DNA of 64,000 bases from Engraulis encrasicolus (Eukaryota > Chordata > Actinopteri > Clupeiformes > Engraulidae), in the NCBI RefSeq assembly GCF_034702125.1, contig NC_085858.1, forward strand, positions 150,001-214,000, written 5' to 3'. Shown here piece after piece: positions 38,329 through 49,754 of the stretch (the first letter of the stretch is position 1; each line of letters starts with the position of its first letter). A model generated the notes under the pieces. It was given only the letters and a program-made list of their open reading frames with translations. It had not been told where the DNA came from and ran no database searches. A program made the translations under genes and the position numbers.

Positions 38329-40696
38329 TCAGGCCAGCGTCATGGTGCCTCCCTTCATGGGCGAGTGCTGGGGAGCTTTGAGGTCACTGAGAGAGAGAAT
38401 TGTAAACATTAGACAGCTCTGTAGTTTTTCATTTCTACCAATCTATAATTGTTAATTTGTACCACAATTGCATGTGAATATATATGTGGAGACAGCAACA
38501 TGACAGCAGGGAATCTGGCTTTTTCCGCTGGAAAATACTGGTGTAGCTGGGCCATTCATGTCAACACAGTAATTTGCAAGTCGATCACCCATTTGCAAGT
38601 AAGGTTGTTATGACACCCGGTCGCTTTCAGCCATTAAGTGCACTTAGAGCTTGTTACTCAACACACTGCTACTATTTCACACATTTTAAACGTTGCCATT
38701 TTGCAGGAAGAGGAGCACCAGTTTCATTTCTCAACATTTGAAACAAAACTGTAAACAAAATTAATTGTGACCAGTTGATAATGGGTTAATTATGTCCCTT
38801 TAAATGACTGTGATTGATGTTGAGGTTTATTTTTAGTTTAGTTTTCAAGTTGTACTCTCGTACATACATAGTGACATGTACATACATAGTGTAAGTAGTA
38901 AAGAAAAAAAATCTGGTTCAAGCCTTGGATACTGTAGATGTAACATCAATGAAACATGCAACATAATTACCTTAAACTGTCTGCCAGGTTGGAGCGAAAT
39001 CCTTCCCGCTGAAAAAGAGTTTGTTAACAGTTCATTAACTAGGTCACAAGTAGGGTACAAGTGCCTATCGTAACAGTAATTTGCTGTGTAGTAACTTACC
39101 ATTCTGGGCATGGTTCCCATTTCAGAAAGTCTTTGGAACACTCCCTGTGAAGGGAATACAATTATGTAATTTGTAGTTTGTAAAAGTGTGTATACACTGC
39201 AATTACCATTACATGACTTGTCTTTATTCCGTAAAATGCACCATTCACTTGTATAGATCCATACATTGTTCAAACATGGTATAATTTTGAATGATTTACT
39301 TGTTAATAAGTGAGAGGCAACCCCGTACCAATTATATTTTCCCCTAACGTTAACACAAGTTTATTATTTCTACTGTACTTTTCATATGCAATAAAGCATG
39401 TCTTACCCTCCTTGTTCTTTCTTTCAAAACCCCAGCAATGGGGTATGTTTCGGCCTGGTGGTACTGGCACGCTGATAACAGAAAAGGGACAAATAAGTTA
39501 CTTATTACTCCGGTAACAATATTTAATTGAGAGACCACTGGTTTGAGAGACCACTGGTTCACTACTGGTTAACACATGCACACTTAAGTGATTTATTATG
39601 TAGTCATTTGCGCTTACCTCGTTGTTTTCTCACCAGGCCGGCGGCAACTCTTCTTTTGCCTACATGATTTGATATAAACAAGTATTTACTCAAATTGTAG
39701 CATATGTCAACACAATTAGATTTCACAGATAACATACAACATATGAAATGTATGCGACTGTTGCCTTCTCCAGGCCTACAGTGGGGTTAACACAGTAAAA
39801 TACGTATATGCTAGCTTACAATTCCTACATTGATACGTTACTGCACTATAATAGCTAGATACCTTGTCTCTCCTCTGCTTTCTCCTGCATCTGCACCACT
39901 TCCTTCTCCTGCTCCCCTTCTTCAACTTCAACCACCGCCTCTTCCACTTCCTCTGCCACCTGCTCTTCCTCGGTCACCACCTCCTCTCCCTCTGCCACCT
40001 GCTCTTCCTCGGTCACCACCTCCTCTCCCTCTGCCACCTGCTCTTCCTCGGCATCACCTCCTCTCCCCTCTGCCACCTGCTCTTCCTCGGCCATCACACC
40101 TCCTCTCCCTCTGCCACCTGCTCTTCTCGGCCATCACCTCCTCTCCCTCTGCCACCTGCTCTTCCTCGGCCATCACCTCTTCCCCGAGCACCTGCTCTGG
40201 GGCTGCTGCGGTACCTCTTCGAGGTTGAGGGTGACCACATCGTCCTTCTGCCAGTCTGTAGATGTTAGATAGACAACAATTGTTTTACTATGTGATAAAG
40301 TGTTAAACATAGTACATTCATCATCCAACAGGCACTGAAAATATGTCAGTATGGAACATGTTGCAGGTTGTCATTTGTCATTGTATGTTTGTTAATACCA
40401 TGTCTGTGTAAGCTTCTGTATAACTTAATTTCTTTCAGGATCAATAAGGCTACTCTACTTATTTAGAATCAGTGCAGCTATCCAAACTGTCTCTGATTTG
40501 GGATAGTGCACACACCATGTGTCACAGTGTAACTCTTCTCACCTTGGCAAACGGAGCTAAACATTGAGGTGATCAAATCCATGCCTTTTCTCCCTGCTGC
40601 GCCAATGACAGACCTGGGGGTCATAATTGTGGCTGGCTTTTGGCCCCTCTGTACCAGCAGACATACCTTGAACCCCACTGCATAGAGCTTCTCCAG
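38329..40696 (-). CDS. Unrecognised seven-exon gene carried by the 9 kb element
   Basis: Seven minus-strand exons with GT-AG introns and matching phases lead to a TGA at 38329-38331. In transcript order they are 40543-40696, 39863-40255, 39618-39659, 39407-39471, 39100-39144, 38971-39008 and 38329-38386. The first visible exon encodes LEKLYAVGFKVCLLVQRGQK and on to MDLITSMFSSVCQ. The second encodes a Glu-rich repeat of 13-residue units (EEEQVAEGEEVVT). The last exons are basic and Arg/Lys-rich, e.g. KRRVAAGLVRKQR and LKERTRR. The start is not found; at least one more 5' exon is likely. The length of exon 2 is a multiple of three, but its repeat units contain single-base gains and losses that break the frame inside. 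I do not recognise the family. Confidence 0.55.
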
Positions 40697-42147
40697 CTGC
40701 AAGGACATGAATCTTGATTACAATTTCGTCAAATATGTGAACAGAGGAACTGCAACATTTAAACCATCATTTTACCATTCCCTGAGTCAGACTTGCAACT
40801 GAAGAGTTCAGATGCAAAACCCCCTAAGTGCCTTTTCAGAAAATAATCTTACAAAACACCTACAGTAAAAACTCCCATAAAGTCATGTTTTGGATATCTC
40901 ATCTGCGCAATTTATCACTATGCAGCATTTTTGAGTAGTATTACCTACCTATGGTTATTACAGAGAATTAAATCAGGCACACTTCCTATTCACGTCACAT
41001 CAGTTGCCTGAGTCATCAAAACATACACGTCCTCCTGCCAGGATTTTGCTAGCTTATCGAAAACAAGGATAATGAGGTTTGCTGTCATCAAATTAGTTGT
41101 GAAAATGGAAGTTTGGAATAAGAAACAGCATAACACTGCAGCAGAAACTAATGTTGGTGAGTGTACTAGGGCGCATCTACTTTTTTCTACACTTGAATGT
41201 CACATGCCCCGGGACACGGCGTGTCTTCAGCTGATAGCTGTAAACAGAAGTGAGCCAGGTTCTCCTTTTTTCATGACCAGTGTTGGGAGGTAATGCATTA
41301 GAAAAAGTAGGCTAAGTAATGTTCTGTAGGCTAATGTGTTTGCGGTAATTGAAATGAAAGCAATTTCAGAAATGAAAATGACACTTGATTCTCGCGGGCG
41401 GTCTGGGGAAATGGGAATGAAGCAAGTAATAAGATGCTAAGCTGGTAATGGATGGCTCCCGTTTAAACTTAGTTGCTGTGGCCTGGCGTGGCCTGGCCTC
41501 GCTATAGTTGTTTATTTTTCCTTTTGTAGCCTACAGCTTTGGCTAATAGCTGTTGCTTGTCATAAATGACTGGAAAATCAGTTTGTGACAAAGGATGAAA
41601 TATTTCCCCATTCTGTAGGTGGAGGTGGGAGTCTCCGTACAATGACGAACAATGCAGAGTTAATAAATAATAATAAATAGTAAATGCTCATAAAATTATC
41701 ATAAAAGTACAAAAAATACTTAAAATATCACTCATTTAGTAGCTTATTATGTAACATTTCAGACATGATGAGACCAGAAATTGTTCTATTTTTGTTTTTT
41801 CGAAATCAGGGTACTAGGCTTCACTTTTTCACAGTTGTTAGAAAATTTGGTGACATGTTAAAATGTATTCACCTTTTTCGAAAAAAAGGGGGTGGCCCTC
41901 ACCTTACCCCATGGCTCACTTTACCCCAGTCTCCCCTATTGTTCATGTGGGATGAGGGGGGGATGGGCAGGTTCATAACAGTCCTCAGGTAGGCCTAATC
42001 GGCAGGGTGTAATGTGTGAGTGGGGGGAGGGTAGCTCAGTCATTCTTGAAAAGGGGGCATGGCATACGCCCAGCAACAAGTTTAAAGAGCCATTCCTCCG
42101 CTCTCTCAGGTACATTTCACTGTTGTTGTTGGTGTCAGTCAGTGGTC

Positions 42148-42620
42148 ATGCCTCAGCAAAGAGACCCTGATCGGGAGTGGGCCGACCTGCGTTGGCTGGA
42201 AATACAAGCACAGGAATATTTGGCAGAATATGAGGTAAGTTCTTCTATTTAATCACTTAACTGTTATTAGTTCATCACTGTTATTGTCCTGTCTTGCACT
42301 TTGATGTCAGTTTCAAAATGTACACGCCAGTTTGGACTGGCACAAGGAACATTAGACAGCATGAAGTTATAACTGCTGTATATTTACTTATTATCCCTAT
42401 TCCCTCCATCATCTCCTCCAAGACACCCGCAGCTGTCTCCTTTCTCCTGCTTTCTCCAACACACCAACAGCCTCTCTCTGTCCTGCTCTCCTCTGTCTCC
42501 TCCATCCTGATCTCCAGTGCAGCAGCAGTGCCATCCATGTCACCCCCAGCAGCAGCACTGGCATTCATGCCCTCAGTAGCACCCAGGACAGAAAACACAA
42601 CATTTAAATTAAACTGTTAA
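42148..42620 (+). CDS. Possible two-exon small gene in the 9 kb element
   Basis: Exon 42148-42234 starts MPQQRDPDREWADLRWLEIQ and ends at a GTAAGT donor. A strong pyrimidine tract and AG at 42421-42422 open exon 42423-42620, ending in TAA (94 residues in all). An AATAAA lies at 42787-42792. Against it, the second exon is a hydrophobic Ser/Ala/Pro run. Its reverse strand also has an open frame (42598 down to 42281, MFSVLGATEGMNASAA with an acidic helix-like part), which could be the real coding strand. Confidence 0.35.
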
Positions 42621-43189
42621 AAAACTCTGTTAAGCTATTGCCATTCCACCAAGAACTAAGTGATTGCTGTGAGTTATTCAGCCAGTGGAATGTGCTGTGT
42701 GTGTGTATGTGTGTGTGTGTGTGGGGGGGGGGGGGGGGACTTTTTTTTGTTTTGTTCCACTGCTGCATGTGTATGTTTGTGTTGTAAATAAATACTTGAA
42801 TGTTTGAAACATGCCTCTCGTGTGAGTTTCTTTACTTGGTAGGTTCTTGCATATGAAATGTATAGTGTGTCTTTAATAGCCTAATATTCATAGTCAATTC
42901 TTCTATCCCATTTAAAGGCTTAAACATTACATTATGAATTGCCGGTATTACTTTTCAAGGTTAAAGTCCCTCTAGCAATGCTTGGGGTTAGGTGTCCTGC
43001 TCAACGGCACTTCAGCCATGGATGGAGGTGTAGGGAGAGGTTAGGGTGGGATTAAAACCTACAACCCCATAGATAGAAAGAACACATAAAATAATACAGT
43101 AATCAACACTTTGTGACCCCCCCCCCCCCCGCCCCCCCCCCCACACACCACACACACACACACACACACTTTGAAAACCACTGGTCAAT

Positions 43190-44540
43190 GTGGTGACTAG
43201 GCCTACATCAGCATCAGCATCTTTCAGAGAAAAGGTGAATAGGAGTGGTGCGTGCATCACCATCAGTGGAGCATCAACGTCTGGGCATGATCATAGGGTG
43301 ACCAGCTGTCCGGACTTCGGCCGGACAACCCCGCCCCTTAACTCACCGCCCTGTCGCAGTAGTCCTACCCGTGGCTTCAAATCGCCGGTGGGCGGCTTCA
43401 TGTAAATTCAAAGATAGCCTACGGGCAGGAGTGTAATTACCAGCGGTGTTTTAAATCCGGAGGCGGCTTATGTCACTCCCTCCCCGTGTAATTTTAAACA
43501 GAAGTTGTAGACTACATGCATATCGTAAATCAACCACGTAGTTTTCAAATGCCAACGCATGCATAGGCCTATCGTAAATCAACCACGAGACTCAAATCTT
43601 CTGTCGCAGTAGTCCTACCCGTGGCTTCAAATCGCCGGTGGGCGGCTTCATGTAAATTCAAAGATAGCCTACGGGCAGGAGTGTAATTACCAGCGGTGTT
43701 TTAAATCCGGAGGCGGCTTATGTCACTCCCTCCCCGTGTCATTTTAAACAGAAGTTGTAGACTACATGCATGCATATCGTAAATCAACCACGTAGTTTTC
43801 AAATGCCAAATCTTAAATCTTAAATCAACCACGAAACACGGGCAATAATAAAATGAAGTGTAATCAGGCTATCAGCGGTGTGGAGTAGGGCTACGGGCAT
43901 GAGTCTCCCCGTGTCATTTTAAACAGAAGTTGTAGACTACATGCATGCATATCGTAAATCAACCACGTAGTTTTCAAATGCCAAATCTTAAATCTTAAAT
44001 CAACCACGAAACACGGGCAATAATAAAAATGAAGTGTAATCAGGCTATCAGCGGTGTGGAGTAGGGCTACGGGCATGAGTGTAATCAGGCTATCAGCTGT
44101 GTTTTAAATCGGGAGGCGGCCGGTGTGGCTATCAGCGGTGGTGGAGTAGGGCTACGGGCATGAGTCTCCCCGTGTCATTTTAAACAGAAGTTGTAGACTA
44201 CATGCATGCATATCGTAAATCAACCACGTAGTTTTCAAATGCCAAATCTTAAATCTTAAATCAACCACGAAACACGGGCAATAATAAAATGAAGTGTAAT
44301 CAGGCTATCAGCGGTGTGGAGTAGGGCTACGGGCATGAGTGTAATCAGGCTATCAGCTGTGTTTTAAATCGGGAGGCGGCCGGTGTGGCAGCTTTTGTTA
44401 TATGCACCGGAATTCAAGCGATGCGCAAATGCCAACGCATGCATATCGTAAATCAACCACGTAGTTTTCAATGCATATCGTAAATCAACCACGAGACTGA
44501 AACCGTAAATCAACCACGAAACACGGGCAATATCGTGAAT
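43190..44540 (-). repeat. Right subterminal repeats of the 9 kb element
   Basis: The same CGTAAATCAACCACG motif occurs many times in opposite orientation. It lies in tandem blocks of roughly 180-290 bp that share AGAAGTTGTAGACTACATGC and ATCAGGCTATCAGCGGTGT. Confidence 0.8.
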
Positions 44541-44631
44541 TCACCACGTCCTTGTACATAATTTCCCCCAGAAATTCCCCCATTTTTTTCGTGAAGACTT
44601 TACGACTGGCGCGAGATAGGGCTCACCAGCA

Positions 44632-44716
44632 ACGGGGGATGGGCAACCTGCTAAGAGCAGTGAGGAGAGGTCTGACTGTTGAGGGCTCAGGGGCTCAGGA
44701 CTCACAATTCTTAACA
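44632..44716 (-). repeat. 3' LTR of the BEL/Pao element, remaining 85 bp
   Basis: Matches 49670-49754. Together with 34430-35610 it restores the full LTR after removal of the 9 kb insertion and one copy of CACCAGCA. Confidence 0.85.
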
Positions 44717-45225
44717 GCCGCCCCCAACTTTGTGTAGAAAAGTTGAAAATGGTGAGGTGAAAGGGGTGCCGATGGGATGCTGATGGTCCAGAGGACAGGT
44801 GGCGTGTGGTCTGGTCCGAGACCCAAGCTGTACTGCTGACTGCCACCAGCTCCTGGCACGGCTGGGATGACCGGAAGATCAGGTCGGATGTCTGAGCCGC
44901 CCCATCTGCCCACGGCGACTGGACCGATGAGGCTCCGACGCTGGAGTGGAGGGATGCTGGTGTAGCTGCTGCTGCTGCTGCTCCTCCACACGGCTGTGTG
45001 GAACTGCTGACCTGGGGTGGACACTCGGGGAAGGACTCCTGATGGCGGCACTGAGGGTGGCCGCCTCATGACGGGCTCTGACAGGTGTGCGCCGTGGCTC
45101 CTTCCTGCCACTGGTGATGCTGACGTGACGCACAACCTGACCCGGGGATGATGGGTGAAGCTGAGACAGAGGGGGGCGCCAGTTGTGGCTGTCAGCTGAG
45201 TTGCTGGCAGAACTGACTGCCTCAT

Positions 45226-46731
45226 TAGCCTTAGTCTCACTGCAGGGCCAGCCCCGGGCTGGCCCGGACAAAAGGGGGCTGACGGTGATCTCATCAAAAG
45301 GGGGCTAGGTGCTAAAGATGGCCGCCGGGCCAGGTTGTGGGGCTAAGGGCCGGTTTCCCTGGCCCGTCGAATTCGATGGGCCAGCAAGCACCGCCGAGGC
45401 TCGGAGGCGGGGTCAACCTCGGGCGATATAGCCCACGTGCGATATAGCCTACCAGACCTTCGGCGATAATAGCGCAAAAGCTAAATAAGCCGACATAAAT
45501 GTCATGTGTGAGTATTTGTGAGACACTTTTTATTGGTGTCCAGTGGAAAGCATGCCAAATCACGATAATGGCACAAGAGTTGGCGGCTAAAAGCAGAAAA
45601 AAGCCGACATGACTTAGCTATGACATCCCAAGTTTAGTGGTGCCCATGATGCCCTGATAACAACAAAAAAGTTATGTTGGCTAAATAACTTTAAAAACAC
45701 AAACAGAAGTGCCAAAGTTGCATCTTATGAAATTATGCCATAAGAAAGCCAAACACCCCAAACTAATAATTTGCCCAGAATTTAGCGATAAGTCCCCCAT
45801 GCAGCCACATTATTACACAGTAAAGCACAGCTGTTATTGACTTAGGCCTATTTAAAATCATCCTCACTCTGCTGCCCTAGTGTCTCATGTTTTGCAGACT
45901 ATACTAAACCATAGGCATACGTTTTGCAGACATGTGCCATAGTGCGCACACTTAGAATTCCCTGCAGGACACACACCGATGTTATGCAGATTGAACGACT
46001 TGTAGGCTACGCTACTTCCGTGGCTACTTTAATAAATAGTCGCTATTCCCCTGGCTCATCATTTTCTATAGCAGCTGATGAAGATGCTATGTCTCCGGGA
46101 TTTGGTCTCTTTTCACATGGTAACTTATTCAATTACCTGCACATTCACCATGAATACAGGTTGCACGCCGCAACGAGGGGGTGTGTCGCTATGTCCGGGG
46201 CTCATAATTTTCTATAGCAACTGATGAAGGTGCTATGTCTCCGGGATTTGGTCTCCTTTCACATGGTAACTTATTCAATTACCTGCACATTCATGTCTCG
46301 CTATGTCCGGGGCTCATGCTTCTGTGCGCTATTGGGGGGATTAACTGGGCATGTTCGCACGTCTCCTTCTGTTCACTCTCAGTTGTCGAGCTGCTCGTAT
46401 TTTCATGCGTCTTTGTCTTCTTAACATGCGCTGCGTCCCATACAGCTTCTGAATCGACAACTTTGCCATGTAATAAAACTGTTCTTGAAAGGCAAGCCAT
46501 TTTCTTTGCTTTTGCGTTGTTCTGTTGTTGTCCTTCTGTGATTTGGTGCGAAAGTGGGCTGTGCCCGACTGACGTTTCACAAACAAGGCGTGTACCTGAA
46601 TGTGCCTGGGGTCGGCTATGAGTCCGATCAGGCAAAAAATGGCCCGGGGCCGGCAGCTCCGAGCCGGCCACTCTCCTGAGCCCCGGGCGGCCCCGGGCCG
46701 CTGAAGCGCGGCTAATGAGACCAAGGCTATT
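45226..46731. mobile_element. 1.5 kb insertion in the BEL/Pao interior
   Basis: TTAGCCTTAGTCTCA near 45227 pairs with TGAGACCAAGGCTA near 46717, and both ends have GC-rich inner stretches (GGCCCGGGGC type). Inside, about 46071-46155 is duplicated at 46219-46298. No coding sequence is recognised. Confidence 0.5.
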
Positions 46732-46908
46732 GTGGACCTCTGGTTGCTTCTGACCATGCCTGCTAGCCGCTGCCTGAGCCAGCCTGCTTGAGGTGTGGCG
46801 CTGGCGCTTGGCAGACTGATGACGGCTGGCAGGTGTCTGTTCCTCGGTGAACAGACAGCTTGAGGGTGACTGCTGAAGCTGGGCTGGTCCTTGGAGCGCC
46901 CAACCGAG

Positions 46909-48456
46909 TCAAGTCTTCATTGCTGCTGGCCCACCTGAAGGGCCCAGGTGCACTGGCTTGACTGGCGTGATGAGATGAGGGCAGTCTGAACCAATGAGCA
47001 GCAGGGGCTGAGCTGCCGTGAACTCCTGTAGCGGCAGACCTCTGAGATGAGGGTAGGTCTCCTGAAGGGCCTCTACTGGGTAGGAGTGGCTGGACAGGTG
47101 AAGCTCTGGCGACGTGAATGCCTGCTTGATAGGGAACTGGTTCCGGGGCTGATCAGCAGGTGAAACAGAGAAGGAGACTGATCTCCCTGAGACGGGCCTC
47201 TGTTTCTCACCAAAAGTCCTGAGTGAGACCTCCTCCTTCTGACCCTGGAGATGTAGCCTCTGAGCCGCACTGTGAATGAGGATGGTGCGCTCTGACCCAT
47301 CGTCCAGGATAGCATGAGTTTCCACCTTCCTCCCGCGGTGATGAAGGCACACCTTCACCATCTTGAATAGCACCGTGCTACTGCGTGCTGAGGTGACGCA
47401 GTAGTTCACAGGCTCACGGGCAGTGGCTGACTTCTGTGAAGTGGAGGTTGAGGTTGGACTGTTGACCTCATGTAGAACTTCGAGGTGGGTGCGGTTACAC
47501 TGCAGACAGCGAGCCTTCAGGTAACACTGGGCAGTCTGGTGATCCCGACCACACCTCAAACACTTGTTTCCAGCCGTGATCCATTCCACTCGCTGCTGAG
47601 TGGAGAACGATGTGAAGACAGGGCACTGGTTGAAGTAGTGCTCTGTTGTCCTGCAGCACGGACAGAACTTCTGTGGCTCTCTCTGACGAGCCGACGATGA
47701 TGATGACGAAGATGAGGATGACGACGGTGATGAAGATGGCTCAGCAGACTTGACAGGACACGTCTCCTGATGCGGCGGAGATGGCGGTCTCGCTGACTGA
47801 TACGAGGACTGCAGCTGCGTGTGCTGGTCCGAACCCGTGGCCCTCTGGTCTGCCAATGAGTGAGGCGCAGCCTGCTGTCTCTGTGCAGATGAGGGGGGTC
47901 GTGAGCTGTCCACTGGTGGCCGTTGCTGACACCTCTCGTGCTCTGTTGGTTCTGCATACCCAGGCGAGGAAGGATGCAGCAGTGGTGGCACCCGGGGTGG
48001 TGGCTCTGCTGCATCGCCTGGAGTGTAGAACACTGGTGGAGGAGGTGGCGGGAAGTTGTCATCATCCAGCTGTGCAGGCTGAGGAGAAGGGGGGCGTGCC
48101 TCTGGTCCTGGGACATGCCAGTGATCCCTCACTGGATGACATGGGCTGTGATGTCCGACGGAAGAGGACGCTGGAGCAGCTGGCACCTGGAGACCGGCTA
48201 GGTGCTGCTGCATGAGGAAATCCACGTCTCTCCTCAGCTGCTGATTGGCTGCACGCATCAGCCTGCTTTCCTCTCGCAGTGCCTGGAAGGTCTGCCTGTG
48301 TTCCTCTCTCAGCTGCTTGAGAGCGGCGAGGATTGCTCCTGATGCGTCGAGGTGGGTCTGAGCAGCAGGGGGAGACGGTGTCACCTCCCGGGGCCTGCTG
48401 TGTCCCACGACGGGGATGTCCATGCGTGTGTGTGTCTGATCCTCAGGGAAGGACAT
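46909..48456 (-). CDS. BEL/Pao Gag-protease polyprotein, truncated
   Basis: The 515-codon minus-strand frame starts at MSFPEDQ, 22 bases after the primer-binding site. Order of parts: a coiled-coil-like region (LKQLREEHRQTFQALREE), a long Pro/Ser-rich region with a poly-Ser run, and Cys/His zinc-knuckle motifs (CPCC...C and CLRCGRDHQTAQC, CLQCNRTH). A retropepsin-like domain with ILDDGSERTI follows (BEL/Pao DUF1758 type). The frame ends in a TGA where the family continues with an Arg-Leu-Gly-Trp motif. The same frame stays open for a short way beyond it, so this is a stop mutation followed by loss of pol. It is a decayed retroelement, probably still with intact Gag-like coding. Confidence 0.8.
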   Translation of the reverse strand: MSFPEDQTHTRMDIPVVGHSRPREVTPSPPAAQTHLDASGAILAALKQLREEHRQTFQALREESRLMRAANQQLRRDVDFLMQQHLAGLQVPAAPASSSVGHHSPCHPVRDHWHVPGPEARPPSPQPAQLDDDNFPPPPPPVFYTPGDAAEPPPRVPPLLHPSSPGYAEPTEHERCQQRPPVDSSRPPSSAQRQQAAPHSLADQRATGSDQHTQLQSSYQSARPPSPPHQETCPVKSAEPSSSPSSSSSSSSSSSARQREPQKFCPCCRTTEHYFNQCPVFTSFSTQQRVEWITAGNKCLRCGRDHQTAQCYLKARCLQCNRTHLEVLHEVNSPTSTSTSQKSATAREPVNYCVTSARSSTVLFKMVKVCLHHRGRKVETHAILDDGSERTILIHSAAQRLHLQGQKEEVSLRTFGEKQRPVSGRSVSFSVSPADQPRNQFPIKQAFTSPELHLSSHSYPVEALQETYPHLRGLPLQEFTAAQPLLLIGSDCPHLITPVKPVHLGPSGGPAAMKT

Positions 48457-48477
48457 CTTCACTGTGGCAATTGTTGT

Positions 48478-48495
48478 ATCCGGCGAGGAGGACCA
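48478..48495 (-). promoter_or_regulatory. Primer-binding site of the BEL/Pao element
   Basis: Directly after the LTR-terminal CA the minus strand reads TGGTCCTCCTCGCCGGAT, whose complement ends in ACCA like a tRNA 3' end. The exact tRNA was not identified. Confidence 0.6.
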
Positions 48496-49754
48496 TGAAA
48501 AAATAGAAAATACAAAAGGACATAAGTGAATCATATATACATAATAGACATAATTAACCATGAAAAAAATATAGTGCTGTGTGATGCACTCGAAAAAGGA
48601 CTGTATGATAGGGGCTGGATCAGGTATACAACAAACACCACAGGCTGTCCGGCCAGAACAGTATGAAGATGTCCAATGAAGTCAGACACACACAGATGTA
48701 AAGGCAAGCCGTGAAAACCGTGGTTTTACTGTAAAAGTAAAGAAATACAAACAAGACATGAGAAACATTTACATAATAAAAATGCAATATGCAAAATACA
48801 CATACAGAGTATATACAATACAATATACAATATATACAGTGAGGAGATGAGGATAGCTGCCTACAGCTGCTATCTTACCAAGGGGGAGGGAAAACATGAA
48901 GGTGACTGCCTACAAGCAGCCACTTAAGCAGGGGGGAATGATAGGAGGGGAACATGACACAGCTACCTACAAGCTGTGTGGACCTGGGCATGGGTATGTG
49001 AATGCTGCCTACAGCAGACACACAGAGCATACATTAATAGAGATGTAATCGCTACTCCACCACAGTAGCACATTACTGAACCAATGCACTCTCTGATGGA
49101 ACCGCGACATGGAGAAATGAGTACATATACTATGCAGCTACTAGACAATTCAAACTGTACAGTAAACGCAATACAATACAGACATGACATAGTAACAACA
49201 TAATACAGACACTCACTCTCAAAGACGCACGGCATGCACAGAGTACATGAATGGACGCTGGGATCCTGAAACGTCCAAGACAATGAGAGAGATGGATCCC
49301 TTGGTAACTGAGCATGGAGTCCCGTGTGATGAGTGGTCTGTGGTGACCTCTTGTCCTGGCCCTATATGCTCCCAGCAGCACAGCAGGGTGCCGAGCCAGG
49401 GGTGTTACCAGCAGGCCAGGACCCACCTCTGGAGCCGGAAGGTCTGCTTGCTGGGCCAATCACTGCCTACCCACACACTCGGTGCATGACGGAAATGTAC
49501 CAGGTCTGTAGGTCAGTGAAATGGGTCTGTATGTCAGTAGCAGGGGGAGCGCCTGTTGCCGAGGGCCCCTAGCAACCCACTATAGGGCCACGAACGGAAA
49601 ATCACCGAGCGCACAGGTCAGGCAGAGGAAAGCAGTAGAAGGAGGGGGGACACAGGTAGCCCACCAGCAACGGGGGATGGGCAACCTGCTAAGAGCAGTG
49701 AGGAGAGGTCTGACTGTTGAGGGCTCAGGGGCTCAGGACTCACAATTCTTAACA
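48496..49754 (-). repeat. 5' LTR of the BEL/Pao element (complete, 1259 bp)
   Basis: On the minus strand it starts TGTTAAGAATTG at 49754 and ends CA at 48496. From about 48726 to 49670 it is nearly identical to 34676-35610. The last 230 bases (48496-48725) are much more diverged from the left copy. Confidence 0.8.

Larger units (their letters stand above)
35611..44623. mobile_element. 9.0 kb DNA element with 8-bp target duplication and subterminal repeats
   Basis: The duplication CACCAGCA at 35603-35610 and 44624-44631 is perfect, and the uninterrupted LTR at 49662-49669 has it once. More than 100 bp at the ends are inverted repeats, sharing CCAGTCGTAAAGTCTTCACG. Repeated CGTGGTTGATTTACG units lie just inside both ends. 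No recognisable transposase is present, but a spliced minus-strand gene and a possible small + strand gene are. An hAT or Zisupton-like origin fits the 8-bp target; the family is not proven. Confidence 0.8.
34430..49754 (-). mobile_element. BEL/Pao LTR retrotransposon, internally deleted, split by a 9 kb element
   Basis: Direct repeats at about 34430-35610 plus 44632-44716 and at 48496-49754 are the two LTRs, read on the minus strand (TGTTAAG at the 5' end, CA at the 3' end). The primer-binding site follows the right LTR at 48478-48495, and a G-rich tract precedes the left LTR near 44717-44735. Only a Gag/protease frame is present. Reverse transcriptase, RNase H and integrase are missing, so the copy cannot move by itself. 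It interrupts the gene of the outer element. The exact left end is not resolved. Confidence 0.8.

Noticed and set aside
39830..40268. Plus-strand Leu/Pro-rich frames at 39.8-40.3 kb
   Set aside because: They are the reverse of the Glu-rich repeat exon of the minus-strand gene, whose splice phases support the minus strand.
35700..44540. CRISPR-like appearance of repeated CGTAAATCAACCACG units with spacers
   Set aside because: Spacers are themselves repeated, the motif is arranged in mirror fashion at both ends of a transposon, and the DNA is vertebrate.
47781..48215. Plus-strand frames opposite the Gag-protease frame
   Set aside because: They are shadows of the minus-strand coding frame, which shows zinc knuckles and a protease motif.
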